Assembly (NCBI RefSeq): GCF_034497705.1
Contig: NZ_JAXRUV010000003.1
Coordinates: forward strand, 1 to 64,000
Origin: Marinococcus luteus_A
GTDB taxonomy: Bacteria; Bacillota; Bacilli; Bacillales; Marinococcaceae
Direction of reading: 5' to 3'
Length of the DNA stretch: 64,000 nt
This document shows, one piece after another, positions 1 through 8,225 of this stretch. The notes below the pieces were generated by a model. The model saw only the letters and a program-made list of their open reading frames with translations. It was not told where the DNA came from and did no database searches. Every line of letters starts with the position of its first letter. Within the stretch, counting starts at the first letter, position 1. The position numbers were made by a program, and so were the translations under genes.

Positions 1-71
1 CGGAAGTTAAGCTCTTCAGCGTTGATGATAGCCGGGGGTTCTCCCCCCGTGAAAGTAGATCGCTGCCGGGC
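1..71 (+). rRNA. rrf: 5S ribosomal RNA, 3' part
   Basis: The first 71 bases match the 3' half of a Bacillus-type 5S rRNA: the GTTAAGCTCTTCAGCG segment and the closing GCTGCCGGGC strand are visible. The 5' part lies outside the window. It is followed after 13 bases by the tRNA run, so the tRNAs are probably the tail of an rRNA operon. Confidence 0.88.
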
Positions 72-84
72 TTTTTTATTATAT

Positions 85-159
85 TCCGCAGTAGCTCAGT
101 GGTAGAGCAATCGGCTGTTAACCGATTGGTCGCAGGTTCGAATCCTGCCTGCGGAGCCA
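85..159 (+). tRNA. tRNA-Asn(GTT)
   Basis: Full cloverleaf with a 7-bp acceptor stem (TCCGCAG with CTGCGGA), GTT anticodon at 117-119, GGTTCGAATCC T-arm and encoded CCA. Confidence 0.97.
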
Positions 160-161
160 CT

Positions 162-252
162 GGAGAGCTGTCCGAGTGGCCGAAGGAGCACGATTGGAAA
201 TCGTGTAGGCGGCATTCCCGTCTCGAGGGTTCGAATCCCTCGCTCTCCGCCA
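162..252 (+). tRNA. tRNA-Ser(GGA)
   Basis: Class II tRNA with a long variable arm, GGA anticodon in the loop TTGGAAA, acceptor stem GGAGAGC/GCTCTCC and encoded CCA. Confidence 0.97.
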
Positions 253-269
253 TACATATTCATTTCAAA

Positions 270-344
270 GGCCCGTTGGTCAAGTGGTTAAGACACCGCC
301 CTTTCACGGCGGTAACACGGGTTCGAATCCCGTACGGGTCACCA
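270..344 (+). tRNA. tRNA-Glu(TTC)
   Basis: Acceptor stem GGCCCGT pairs with ACGGGTC (one G-U). The anticodon TTC is at 303-305 and CCA is encoded. Confidence 0.97.
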
Positions 345-349
345 TTTCT

Positions 350-425
350 GGAGGATTAGCTCAGCTGGGAGAGCACCTGCCTTACAAGCAGGGGGTCGGC
401 AGTTCGATCCTGTCATCCTCCACCA
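350..425 (+). tRNA. tRNA-Val(TAC)
   Basis: Cloverleaf with TAC anticodon in the loop CTTACAA, acceptor GGAGGAT/ATCCTCC and encoded CCA. Confidence 0.97.
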
Positions 426-437
426 TTTATTATATAT

Positions 438-514
<77 letters not shown>

Positions 515-517
515 ATA

Positions 518-593
518 GGGCCTGTGGTGTAGCGGTTAACATGCCTGCCTGTCACGCAGGAGATCGCGGGTTCAAATCCCGTCAGGCCCGCCA
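518..593 (+). tRNA. tRNA-Asp(GTC)
   Basis: Acceptor GGGCCTG/CAGGCCC, anticodon GTC in CTGTCAC, encoded CCA. Confidence 0.97.
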
Positions 594-610
594 CTTTACT
601 TTTATTCATA

Positions 611-638
611 TTGACAAACAAAATGAATAAGGTATAAT
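611..638 (+). promoter_or_regulatory. Sigma-A promoter inside the tRNA run
   Basis: TTGACA at 611-616 and TATAAT at 633-638 with a 16-base spacer match the housekeeping consensus perfectly at both boxes. It sits in the only wide gap of the array (594-683) and would give the ten downstream tRNAs a transcript independent of the rRNA operon. Confidence 0.85.
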
Positions 639-683
639 TTCATTCGAGTCGTAAACATTCACTCGAAATCAATTATTCAATAG

Positions 684-759
684 GGCTCGATAGCTCAGTC
701 GGTAGAGCAGTGGACTGAAAATCCTCGTGTCGGCGGTTCGATTCCGTCTCGAGCCACCA
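684..759 (+). tRNA. tRNA-Phe(GAA)
   Basis: Acceptor GGCTCGA/TCGAGCC, anticodon GAA in CTGAAAA, encoded CCA. First tRNA after the internal promoter. Confidence 0.97.
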
Positions 760-769
760 TTTAAAAAAC

Positions 770-845
<76 letters not shown>

Positions 846-848
846 CGT

Positions 849-933
849 GGAGGGGTAGCGAAGTTGGCCAAACGCGGCGGACTGTAAATCCGCTCCTTCG
901 GGTTCGGCGGTTCGAATCCGTCCCCCTCCACCA
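849..933 (+). tRNA. tRNA-Tyr(GTA)
   Basis: Class II tRNA with a long variable arm, anticodon GTA in CTGTAAA, acceptor GGAGGGG/CCCCTCC, encoded CCA. Confidence 0.97.
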
Positions 934-940
934 CTTATAC

Positions 941-1014
941 AGGGGTATAGTTTAATGGCAAAACAGCGGTCTCCAAAACCGCCAATGTGGGTTCGATTCC
1001 TACTACCCCTGCCA
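941..1014 (+). tRNA. tRNA-Trp(CCA)
   Basis: Acceptor AGGGGTA/TACCCCT, anticodon CCA in CTCCAAA, G73 discriminator and encoded CCA end. Confidence 0.97.
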
Positions 1015-1037
1015 TTTTTAATGTGTTATGTTCATAT

Positions 1038-1114
1038 GGCGGTTGTGGCGAAGTGGTTAACGCACCGGATTGTGGTTCCGGCACGCGTGGGTTCAATTCC
1101 CACCAATCGCCCCA
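1038..1114 (+). tRNA. tRNA-His(GTG)
   Basis: Anticodon GTG in TTGTGGT. The extra G at 1038 faces C73 (1111), the G-1:C73 identity pair of tRNA-His. CCA is encoded. Confidence 0.97.
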
Positions 1115-1124
1115 TATTGGATAA

Positions 1125-1199
1125 TGGGCTATAGCCAAGCGGTAAGGCATCGGGTTTTGGTCCCGTGATGCGCTGGTTCGAATCCAGCTAGCCCAGCCA
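1125..1199 (+). tRNA. tRNA-Gln(TTG)
   Basis: Acceptor TGGGCTA/TAGCCCA, anticodon TTG in TTTTGGT, encoded CCA. Confidence 0.97.
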
Positions 1200-1202
1200 A
1201 TT

Positions 1203-1277
1203 GCGGAAGTAGTTCAGTGGTAGAACACCACCTTGCCAAGGTGGGGGTCGCGGGTTCGAATCCCGTCTTCCGCTCCA
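1203..1277 (+). tRNA. tRNA-Gly(GCC)
   Basis: Acceptor GCGGAAG/CTTCCGC, anticodon GCC in TTGCCAA, encoded CCA. Confidence 0.97.
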
Positions 1278-1311
1278 TTATTAACATAAGCATTGAGCCA
1301 TTCTCTGGAAT

Positions 1312-1386
1312 GGCGGTATAGCCAAGTGGTAAGGCACGGGTCTGCAAAACCCTTATCCCCCGGTTCGAATCCGGGTACCGCCTCCA
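1312..1386 (+). tRNA. tRNA-Cys(GCA)
   Basis: Acceptor GGCGGTA/TACCGCC, anticodon GCA in CTGCAAA, U73 discriminator, encoded CCA. Confidence 0.97.
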
Positions 1387-1409
1387 TTATTAAAGAGAAG
1401 CAAACGCCT

Positions 1410-1499
1410 GCCGGGGTGGTGGAATTGGTAGACACACAGGACTTAAAATCCTGCGGTTGGTCATCAACCGTGCCGGTTCGAGTCCGGCCCTCGGTACCA
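1410..1499 (+). tRNA. tRNA-Leu(TAA)
   Basis: Class II tRNA with a long variable arm and anticodon TAA in CTTAAAA. The acceptor stem closes with a G1-U72 pair; A73 and CCA are encoded. Confidence 0.96.
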
Positions 1500-1513
1500 T
1501 TTTTCAATTAAAC

Positions 1514-1599
1514 GGCGAAGTGGCGGAACCGGTAGACGCGCTTGACTCAAAATCAAGTGTCCTCTGGACGTGTGGGTTCGAGTCCCACCTTCGCTACCA
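1514..1599 (+). tRNA. tRNA-Leu(CAA)
   Basis: Class II tRNA, anticodon CAA in CTCAAAA, again with G1-U72 at the acceptor end. Last gene of the array; 120 bases with only the terminator follow. Confidence 0.96.
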
Positions 1600-1676
1600 T
1601 TTAACGAGTCAGGAAAACGTTTCTAGAGGGAAGCGTTATTTTTATGTGTAATTTTAAATACAGAAGCTGACCATAA

Positions 1677-1718
1677 ACAAAAAGTCTTTCCTTTTCAAAA
1701 AAGGAGAGACTTTTTTTA
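1677..1718. terminator. Bidirectional intrinsic terminator after the tRNA run
   Basis: Stem AAAGTCTTTCCTTTT paired with AAAAGGAGAGACTTT, with T runs on both strands. It closes the tRNA transcript and the convergent gene ending at 1722. Confidence 0.85.
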
Positions 1719-1721
1719 TAA

Positions 1722-2423
1722 TCATGAGGAGAATTCCCAAACAGGAGAAGCTGCCCGCAGCAGTCGGCTTTCTGAAGTGCCACCGTGTATTTGGGTAAAC
1801 ATTTCCCCGACCGCCTGGGTGAGTTCAGCAGCAGACTCTTTGGAAAGCTGCGGCCGCATAAAGGTTAATTGTATTGCTGTTGTAGTTGAACGACTGGTCC
1901 GGCTGTAAAGACTTGGCCCGCTTAATGAGCCCAATGTTTTCTTGCGGTCCTTGGCTATAATCTGTCCGTACATCGGATGGACATGGTTTTCACTGATCTT
2001 AAGCTCGTCCTGTTCAACACCGAAGCCGATTTTCAAATAATCGAAGACAGTATCTGCATCGATTAATATAATCGGGGTTTCATACTGAAGGTTAAAAAAA
2101 TGAATGAGGTCTTCACCGGAATGCTCGGAGGGAGTGATATTATCTTCCTGTAGGTTTTTGTACAGCTGCTCGTGAAGAGGTGGGAGAGACCGGTCGATAA
2201 GTCCTGCCTGTTCTAATATTTGTTGCCACTGCCGAACACCTGTATAGTCATAGATAGACTGGTCAAGCAGGTCCATCTGGATTTGTTTATGAAAAAAGTC
2301 CACCCGCCCCCGAAGCATCCCCGGGGAGTCATCAATAACGATGTCACGGTAAATGTTGACGCCGCATTGAAAAGAAGGAATAATTTTAAAAATAGAAGAA
2401 GAAATAGAAATGTCTTTGATCAT
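1722..2423 (-). CDS. B3/B4 tRNA-binding-domain protein
   Basis: About 233 residues resembling the stand-alone B3/B4 domain of the phenylalanyl-tRNA synthetase beta chain. Features seen are an early SP-x-M-L-x-GR segment, a V-x-x-W helix, a central strand pair ending in D-x-D, and a late GSLSGPSLYSRTSRST stretch where related proteins have a GS-x-x-DS-x-R-T motif. Stand-alone proteins of this family are often suspected of amino-acyl-tRNA editing; this one has no proven role. An ATG two codons upstream is unlikely as the start because the GGGGG ribosome-binding run abuts it; the second ATG has a 6-base spacing. It is monocistronic and convergent with the tRNA run. Confidence 0.65.
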   Translation of the reverse strand: MIKDISISSSIFKIIPSFQCGVNIYRDIVIDDSPGMLRGRVDFFHKQIQMDLLDQSIYDYTGVRQWQQILEQAGLIDRSLPPLHEQLYKNLQEDNITPSEHSGEDLIHFFNLQYETPIILIDADTVFDYLKIGFGVEQDELKISENHVHPMYGQIIAKDRKKTLGSLSGPSLYSRTSRSTTTAIQLTFMRPQLSKESAAELTQAVGEMFTQIHGGTSESRLLRAASPVWEFSS

Positions 2424-2508
2424 ATACATCCCCCTTTGTGTCTAGCTCATAGTGTATCATATCACTTTTACAGACTCCGGCGAAACGATTTATAAAGGAG
2501 GGCCGTCC

Positions 2509-3654
2509 ATGCGAACGGCAGAGGAATTAAAAGAGGAGATTCAGGTGTTTGCAGAGTCTATCGGTATTGATAAAGTAGGCTTTGCCTCAGCTTCTCCTTT
2601 TGTGACTTTGAAAGCGAGGCTGAAAGAACAGCAGCAGCTGAACTACCAGTCGGGCTTTGAAGAAGATGACATTGAAAAAAGAACGCACCCTGAGCTGCTC
2701 CTGACTGAAGCAACAACGATTATCTCTATTGCCCTCGCATATCCGACAAAGCTTCCGGAGGCTCCAAAAAACCGTCCGGGAGCACGCAGGGGCCAATTTT
2801 GCAGGGCCTCCTGGGGTAAGGATTACCATGACGTTCTGCGGGATAAATTAAACCAGCTGGAGGCCTTTATACAAGAAACGGTGCCCGGGGTCGAATGCAA
2901 ATCTATGGTTGATACCGGTGAACTATCGGACCGGGCGGTTGCAGAGCGCGCCGGGATTGGATGGAGTGGGAAAAACTGCGCCATTATCACTCCTGAGTTC
3001 GGCTCGTATGTTTATTTAGGCGAAATGATTACAACACTTTACCTGCCTGAGGATAAACCGCTGATGGATCAATGCGGCACGTGCAACCGCTGTGTGGATC
3101 TATGCCCCACGGATGCTTTGATCCAGGGTGGGCAGCTGGACGCGAAAAAGTGTATCGCTTATCTGACGCAAACGAAGGAAGCACTGCCGGAGCGCTACCG
3201 CCATAAACTAGGCAATAGATTATACGGCTGTGACACCTGTCAGCAGGTGTGCCCGGAAAATAAAGGTGTGGATTTTCATAATCATCCAGAGTTTGAACCT
3301 GAGCCGGAAGTGGTTAAGCCGCTGCTTGAGCCACTATTAACCATTTCTAACAGAGAGTTCAAAGAAAAGTTCGGGTATATTGCGGGCTCCTGGAGAGGAA
3401 AGAAACCAATTCAGCGTAATGCGCTGATCGCCCTCGGCCATATGAAAGAAAAATCCTCGATACCAACGATTATCGAACTGCTCCAAAACGATCCGCGGCC
3501 GGTTATTCGTGGTGCCTGCGCCTGGGCTCTGGGAGAAATGCCTACAGAGGAAGGGCTGGAGGCCTTACACAGCGCTAGCAGCAGTGAAAAAGAAGCAGAA
3601 GTGCTTGAAGAAATCACAAAAGCATTGGATAAAACCTCCCCGCAACGAGTATAA
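2509..3654 (+). CDS. queG: Epoxyqueuosine reductase
   Basis: QueG carries out the last step of queuosine synthesis, reducing epoxyqueuosine in the tRNA anticodon with a cobalamin cofactor and two 4Fe-4S clusters. The 381-residue protein has both ferredoxin-like cysteine groups (CGTCNRCVDLCP and CDTCQQVCPENK), the GxSGKN segment of the cobalamin domain (WSGKN) and HEAT-like repeats at the C-terminus. The length equals the Bacillus protein. The start at 2509 follows AAAGGAGG with good spacing; an earlier in-frame ATG has no such site. It heads a tight run with ogt and trmL, all dealing with RNA or DNA nucleotides. The other queuosine genes of the window, queA and tgt, lie 47 kb away. Confidence 0.95.
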   Translation: MRTAEELKEEIQVFAESIGIDKVGFASASPFVTLKARLKEQQQLNYQSGFEEDDIEKRTHPELLLTEATTIISIALAYPTKLPEAPKNRPGARRGQFCRASWGKDYHDVLRDKLNQLEAFIQETVPGVECKSMVDTGELSDRAVAERAGIGWSGKNCAIITPEFGSYVYLGEMITTLYLPEDKPLMDQCGTCNRCVDLCPTDALIQGGQLDAKKCIAYLTQTKEALPERYRHKLGNRLYGCDTCQQVCPENKGVDFHNHPEFEPEPEVVKPLLEPLLTISNREFKEKFGYIAGSWRGKKPIQRNALIALGHMKEKSSIPTIIELLQNDPRPVIRGACAWALGEMPTEEGLEALHSASSSEKEAEVLEEITKALDKTSPQRV

Positions 3655-3683
3655 TAGAAGAAAACGTAATAAGGAGGGTCTTC

Positions 3684-4211
3684 ATGGAGGCTTGGGCTGC
3701 ATCACAAGCAATCGATGGTATTGGTGAAGTGACCGTAGTATTATATGAAGCTCGTGTCTGTATGCTGCACTTCGGTTCTGTGGAAGAAAATGAAGACCGG
3801 ATAAAGCTTTGGCTGAAAAAGCATATCGGTGCTTCATGCGGACTGCGGGCAGATTTGCACCCTGTTCATAATGAAGTTTTCCGGGAGCTTAAAGAGTATG
3901 CGGCGGATGAACGAACGACGTTTACCGTACCGATCGATATGAGGGGGACGGCTTTTCAAAAGAAAGTATGGCAGGCACTTCAGAACATTCCGTATGGAAC
4001 GACAAAATCATATGCAGAAATTGCTGCAGAGGCCGATTCCCCGAAAGCTTTTCGGGCGGTCGGAATGGCTAACAACAAAAATCCAGTTTCCATCATCGTT
4101 CCGTGCCACCGGGTCATTGGAAAAGATGGGAAAATGGTAGGCTTTGGCAGCGGCGTGCACGTGAAAGAAGCCCTGCTCGCATTAGAAAAAGCGCAGGCAG
4201 TTTCGCGGTAG
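3684..4211 (+). CDS. ogt: Methylated-DNA--protein-cysteine methyltransferase
   Basis: Suicide repair enzyme that moves the methyl group of O6-methylguanine in DNA to its own cysteine. The 175-residue protein contains the PCHRVIG active-site motif with the acceptor Cys, the upstream IPYGTTKSYAEIA helix-turn-helix that binds DNA, and the RAVGMANNKNP arginine-finger segment. There is no Ada-type N-terminal zinc domain, so this is an Ogt/MGMT-type enzyme without a regulatory half. AAGGAGG precedes the ATG. It lies 29 bases after queG. Confidence 0.93.
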   Translation: MEAWAASQAIDGIGEVTVVLYEARVCMLHFGSVEENEDRIKLWLKKHIGASCGLRADLHPVHNEVFRELKEYAADERTTFTVPIDMRGTAFQKKVWQALQNIPYGTTKSYAEIAAEADSPKAFRAVGMANNKNPVSIIVPCHRVIGKDGKMVGFGSGVHVKEALLALEKAQAVSR

Positions 4212-4231
4212 GAAAAGAAGGAGAGAGCGAC

Positions 4232-4705
4232 TTGGCGTTACATGTAGTATTATTTCAACCAGAAATACCGGCGAACACCGGAAATATTGCAAGGACATGT
4301 GCAGGAACAGACACGCACCTGCACCTGATACGGCCGCTTGGCTTTTCCACAGAAGACCGGATGCTGAAGCGGGCCGGCTGTGATTACTGGCCGAATGTAC
4401 AGATTCACTATTATGATTCACTGGAAGAATGGATGAACACGTATCCGGAAGCGGAGTTCTTCTTTGTAGAAACAGTAGGCTCATCGTCGTATGCCGTGCA
4501 TGACTATTCAGACCCTGCTAAAGATTATTTTTTTGTGTTTGGGCGTGAAACCACTGGTCTGCCGGAATATGTAACAAAAGAGTATCAGAAAAAGTGCATC
4601 CGGATACCCCAGAATGATAAAGTCCGTTCCTTGAATTTGTCCAACACGGCCGCTATTTTAGTTTATGAAGCACTCCGCCAGCAGGCATTTCCACAATTAC
4701 AATAA
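4232..4705 (+). CDS. trmL: tRNA (cytidine(34)-2'-O)-methyltransferase TrmL
   Basis: SPOUT-class methyltransferase that 2'-O-methylates the wobble nucleotide of tRNA-Leu isoacceptors. The 157-residue protein starts with the family signature FQPEIPANTGNIAR and has the trefoil-knot motif FGRETTGLP and the C-terminal RSLNLSNTAAILVYEA SAM-binding loop. The start is a TTG at 4232, placed by the AAGGAG site and the conserved start of the family; a longer in-frame reading from 4103 overlaps ogt and is not used. The two tRNA-Leu(TAA/CAA) genes at 1410-1599 are the expected substrates. Confidence 0.95.
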   Translation: MALHVVLFQPEIPANTGNIARTCAGTDTHLHLIRPLGFSTEDRMLKRAGCDYWPNVQIHYYDSLEEWMNTYPEAEFFFVETVGSSSYAVHDYSDPAKDYFFVFGRETTGLPEYVTKEYQKKCIRIPQNDKVRSLNLSNTAAILVYEALRQQAFPQLQ

Positions 4706-4721
4706 CGAAAGAGGGATCAAG

Positions 4722-5027
4722 ATGTACGTTGTTATAAATGAACTCGAGGTACCAGCAGAAGCGAAGGAACAAATCCAGGAACGTTTTGGTGCTAGCGCTG
4801 AAAAAATGAACCAGGTACCGGGATGTCTGGAATTTTTGTTTTTAGATGAAGCGACCGAAGACGGGAAACAGCTCGTTTTCACCAAATGGGAAACCAAAGA
4901 AGATTTTGAAAACTGGCTCGAAAGTGACTCTTTTAAGTCCTCTCATCGTGCAGGAGGACAGGAGAAAAGAGAGAGTGCTGCTACCGGTAACCAGATCCGC
5001 CAGTTTCGCGTAGTCCATGCCAGTTAA
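4722..5027 (+). CDS. Antibiotic biosynthesis monooxygenase (ABM) domain protein, HmoA/HmoB-like
   Basis: A 101-residue ferredoxin-fold protein of the ABM family. The hallmark parts are the N-terminal beta strand MYVVINEL, the PGCLEFLFL strand, the VFTKWETKEDFENWLES helix entrance and a distal SSHR segment. Bacillus members of this kind (HmoA, HmoB) degrade haem, but the ABM fold also covers other small oxygenases, so haem degradation is inference. It follows trmL by 16 bases and precedes a membrane protein, in an apparent operon with queG. Confidence 0.75.
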   Translation: MYVVINELEVPAEAKEQIQERFGASAEKMNQVPGCLEFLFLDEATEDGKQLVFTKWETKEDFENWLESDSFKSSHRAGGQEKRESAATGNQIRQFRVVHAS

Positions 5028-5042
5028 ACCTGGAGGCTCGTG

Positions 5043-5600
5043 GTGAAAAATGCATATTTAACCAGCCACTTTCCGATTCTTGCTATTTTATTTTTTTGCT
5101 TATCCTTTGGCATTTGGTCGCAGCAGTATATTGCCGCCTTTTTAGAATCAGCCGGCATTTATCAGGGAATGCTCGAATTTTTCTCAGAAAGTGGAATTAA
5201 ATTGACCATGCTTTTTATGCTGATACTTGCATTTTTTATGATTATTGCTGCATTAAAATTAATTTCAGACACGATGATGGGGCTGTCACTGTTATTTTTT
5301 CTGAGTGAAGAAAAAGGGGATACCCGCTCCTATCTTCAGAGCTGCGCCTGGATTTATTTAATAGCAGGGGGCGTGTCGCTGTTCCTTACTTCTCATCTCT
5401 ATGTACTCGGAGGGCTTTTCATAGGAGCGACGCTTGCGTCCTTTGTCTATTTGATTATCCGACTGGCTCCTTCCCTTCGTTTTGCCGGAGTGGCTGGTTT
5501 TTTGCTTCTTCATCTATCTTTCTGGGGGCTTTTCATTTTTGGTACAGGGTACGCCGGTTTGCGGCTGTACAATAGTTTTCTACATAGCTTGCCAGTATAA
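5043..5600 (+). CDS. Polytopic membrane protein, possibly YufK/DUF5366 family
   Basis: 185 residues with about five predicted membrane spans (roughly 8-28, 53-75, 100-120, 122-141 and 146-170) and no recognisable catalytic motif. Length and topology resemble the DUF5366/YufK proteins of Bacillus, but that match is from memory and weak. Two GTG codons lie in tandem at 5040 and 5043; the second has the better spacing from TGGAGG. Last gene before a shared terminator. Confidence 0.75.
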   Translation: MKNAYLTSHFPILAILFFCLSFGIWSQQYIAAFLESAGIYQGMLEFFSESGIKLTMLFMLILAFFMIIAALKLISDTMMGLSLLFFLSEEKGDTRSYLQSCAWIYLIAGGVSLFLTSHLYVLGGLFIGATLASFVYLIIRLAPSLRFAGVAGFLLLHLSFWGLFIFGTGYAGLRLYNSFLHSLPV

Positions 5601-5634
5601 AAAAAGCGGACGGCTAAGGCTGTCCGCTTTTTTC
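5601..5634. terminator. Bidirectional terminator overlapping the 3' end of the PBP gene
   Basis: AAAAAGCGGAC pairs with GTCCGCTTTTTT around a 10-base loop. On the minus strand the stop codon of the PBP gene lies in the loop, so its last sense codons form the 5' arm of its own terminator. Confidence 0.9.
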
Positions 5635-7485
5635 GTAAAGCAAGGGGTACATCGTTTTCCAAAAAGAGAGGGCACTGTCCTCAGGGTTTAAAGGCCGGGG
5701 GTCGTCGTATCCTTGCCAGACTCCCATGGTATATCTGCTGTCATAGCCGGCAAACCAGCTGTCTTTAGTGTTGTTTGATGTACCGGTTTTCCCGCTGACG
5801 TCTTCAAAATCTTTCAGGGTTGAAGCCGTCCCTGAAACGGCAGTGGTGCGAAGGGCTTCACGCATCTGGTCATTTGTTTCCGGGGACCATACAATTGTTT
5901 CCTGCGTTTCCCACTCAAATAAAATCTCTCCATCTGCATCCGTAACAGAAGTGATAGCGCGTGGCGGATCATACGTGCCACCGCTGGAAAATACGGTATA
6001 AGCACTCGTTAACTCTACCGGGGAGACCCCTTGTTCAATACCACCGAGGGCGGCAGCATATTGCCTGTCTTCCGGGGTTAATTTTTTCCACTCAAATTTT
6101 TCAAGATAGTGAAAGGAAGATTCCAGTCCGGTTTGATGCATGAGACGAAGGGCGGAGGTATTGTAGGAAAAGGCAAGGGCATGCTCAATCGTTACCCTAT
6201 CCTTTGCCGTCCCGCTTTCATTTGCGGGACAATAGGAATCTACACAGTACTTCTTTGTGGAAACCAGGTCGCTAATAGAGTGCTCTTTTTCTTCAAGGTA
6301 TGGTCCGTAGACGAGCAGCGGCTTCCACACCGAGCCTGGCTGCCGGTAAGCCTGAAAGGCCCGGTTAAATTCATATTCCCGATAATCTGCCCCGCTGCTT
6401 ATTGCTGTAATTGCATTGGCCTGGTGATCAGCAATAACAGCCGCACCTTCAATGCCCCGCTGCTGCCAGTAAGAGCGGGATTTTTCTGTGAGCATGGTCT
6501 GGAGCTCAGAATCCATGGCGGTATGGATAGTAATACCGGACTGAAGAAGTTGTTCTGTTCGTGTGTTAAGCTCTGCGGAAAGAGCTTCTTTTTCGCTTTC
6601 TGATGCCTGACTGATCCGTTCAGTCCAGCCTTCGTTTTGAGCAACTAGCTGCCTGAATTCATGTTTTACATAATCGGTGTAATCAGGGTAAGGGTTGGCT
6701 TTGGTTTTTTGTAGCTCTACAGAGACAGTGTCCTGAATGGCCCGTGAATTTTCCTCAGCAGTTACAGCACCGGTCTCTTCCATTTTATCCAGAATCCACT
6801 GCTGCCGCTCCCGGGTATGGTCCGGATGAGCCATGGGGTGGTAGTAGGACGGATTAGCTGGAATGGCAGCCAAAAAAGCTGTTTGTGCAAGCGAGAGGTC
6901 ACTGCTTGGTTTGCCAAAATAAGATAGACTCGCCGTTTCAAATCCGTAAATCCCTTCGCCAAAATAAATAGTATTCATATACATTTCCAGAATTTCATTT
7001 TTTGTATAGGTTTGTTCAAGCTGATAGGCAAACAGCACTTCGGCAACCTTTCGTTCATACGTCTGCTGGTGGTTAAAATAAATATTTCTTGTTGCCTGCT
7101 GGGTAATCGTACTTGCGCCTTCTTCAATACCTCCGCTGCCGGCATTGCTTATAAGAGCCCGGACAACGCCTAAAGGATCAACGCCCTGATGCTCATAGTA
7201 CTTTTGGTCTTCCGTGGCAATAAAAGCGGCTCTTGCACGTTCAGAAAAATGGCTAAGGGATACGTATCTCCGGTTTTCCCCGGACTGAAATTCAGCAATT
7301 TGAGCGCCCTTCCGGTCGATCACGTAGCTGTTTTGAGCAATTGGCACGCCGGATACATCAATCTGTTCTTCGAGGAAAGAAGAGAGAGCCTGAGTACTGT
7401 TCATTTCCTTTGCAAAGAGCCAGGAAAAGATGGTCCCGCCGATGATAAACAACAGTATCCATAGAAGCCCTAAAAGTTTTCTCAT
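5614..7485 (-). CDS. pbpD: Class A penicillin-binding protein, PBP4 (PbpD)-like
   Basis: Bifunctional peptidoglycan synthase anchored by an N-terminal span (residues about 5-25). The glycosyltransferase domain shows TEDQKYYEHQG with catalytic Glu92 and EGASTITQQ. The transpeptidase domain has the three penicillin-binding motifs: S385-V-W-K388, S440-Y-N and K566-T-G. Its 623 residues, the QNSYVIDRKG opening, the YPDYTDYVKHEF linker and the TMGVWQG ending resemble B. subtilis PBP4 (PbpD, 624 residues) more than PbpF or PonA. The gene stands alone with AAGGA upstream of its ATG and ends within a terminator shared with the preceding gene. Confidence 0.88.
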   Translation of the reverse strand: MRKLLGLLWILLFIIGGTIFSWLFAKEMNSTQALSSFLEEQIDVSGVPIAQNSYVIDRKGAQIAEFQSGENRRYVSLSHFSERARAAFIATEDQKYYEHQGVDPLGVVRALISNAGSGGIEEGASTITQQATRNIYFNHQQTYERKVAEVLFAYQLEQTYTKNEILEMYMNTIYFGEGIYGFETASLSYFGKPSSDLSLAQTAFLAAIPANPSYYHPMAHPDHTRERQQWILDKMEETGAVTAEENSRAIQDTVSVELQKTKANPYPDYTDYVKHEFRQLVAQNEGWTERISQASESEKEALSAELNTRTEQLLQSGITIHTAMDSELQTMLTEKSRSYWQQRGIEGAAVIADHQANAITAISSGADYREYEFNRAFQAYRQPGSVWKPLLVYGPYLEEKEHSISDLVSTKKYCVDSYCPANESGTAKDRVTIEHALAFSYNTSALRLMHQTGLESSFHYLEKFEWKKLTPEDRQYAAALGGIEQGVSPVELTSAYTVFSSGGTYDPPRAITSVTDADGEILFEWETQETIVWSPETNDQMREALRTTAVSGTASTLKDFEDVSGKTGTSNNTKDSWFAGYDSRYTMGVWQGYDDPRPLNPEDSALSFWKTMYPLLYEKSGQP

Positions 7486-7574
7486 GTGTGTAATTCCTTC
7501 GCTTAAGGATATTTATTATATCGACAAAGAGAGCTGTAAGGTTTAAAAAGGAAAAGAAAGTATATAGATAAATA

Positions 7575-7583
7575 TGATATAAT
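7575..7583 (+). promoter_or_regulatory. Extended -10 promoter for signal peptidase gene
   Basis: TGATATAAT (TG at 7575-7576, TATAAT at 7578-7583) is an extended -10 element. No convincing -35 box is seen 17 bases upstream, which extended -10 promoters tolerate. The leader to the ATG at 7671 would be about 80 bases. Confidence 0.5.
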
Positions 7584-7670
7584 GCCTCTAGTCTGCGCGG
7601 ATTTTCGGTTTGCCCGCCTGCAGAAACCGTGCTAAAGTAAAAAGGCAGATAGAAACGGAGGAAGTCGGTA

Positions 7671-8225
7671 ATGACGAATTGGTCAAAAGAATTATGGGAT
7701 TGGATTAAAGTAATCGTCGTCGTCGTTTTAATCGTCGTCATTGTGCGCGGCTTCTTGTTTGCCAACTATGTGGTCAGCGGCCCTTCCATGCTTCCGACAG
7801 TGGAAGATGGGCAGCGGATGATTATTAACAAGATCGGATACGCCTTTTCGGAGCCCGAACGCTCGGATATCATTGTTTTTCATGCGAATGAAAACAGTGA
7901 CTATATCAAAAGAGTGATCGGCCTTCCAGGGGATACGGTGGAGTACAGGGGCGATACGTTATACATTAACGGAGAAGTTCGGGAAGAGTCGTACTTAGAA
8001 GAATTTCAAAACGAAACGAGCGGGGAGTTCACCCAGGATTTTACGCTTGAAGAAGTGACCGGCGAAACCACCGTGCCGGAAGACAGCTATTTTGTAATGG
8101 GCGACAACCGCCCTCGTAGTGAAGACAGTAGAGCTGGCGCAGTCGGTTTTGTAGATGAGGATCAAATTGTCGGAGAAGCGAGTATCAGGTACTGGCCGCT
8201 CGATGATTTCACCTTCAGTCCATAA
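7671..8225 (+). CDS. lepB: Type I signal peptidase (SipS/SipT type)
   Basis: Membrane protease that removes signal peptides from Sec-exported proteins. One N-terminal span (about 12-30) is followed by the catalytic Ser39 in GPSMLPT and the general base Lys80 in YIKRVIGLPGD. The later boxes GDNRPRSEDSR and GxxxIRYWPL are also present. 184 residues is the size of Bacillus Sip enzymes. The insertion between the Lys box and the GDN box is rich in Glu and Asp, like other exposed domains in this window. Monocistronic with its own promoter and terminator. Confidence 0.95.
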   Translation: MTNWSKELWDWIKVIVVVVLIVVIVRGFLFANYVVSGPSMLPTVEDGQRMIINKIGYAFSEPERSDIIVFHANENSDYIKRVIGLPGDTVEYRGDTLYINGEVREESYLEEFQNETSGEFTQDFTLEEVTGETTVPEDSYFVMGDNRPRSEDSRAGAVGFVDEDQIVGEASIRYWPLDDFTFSP

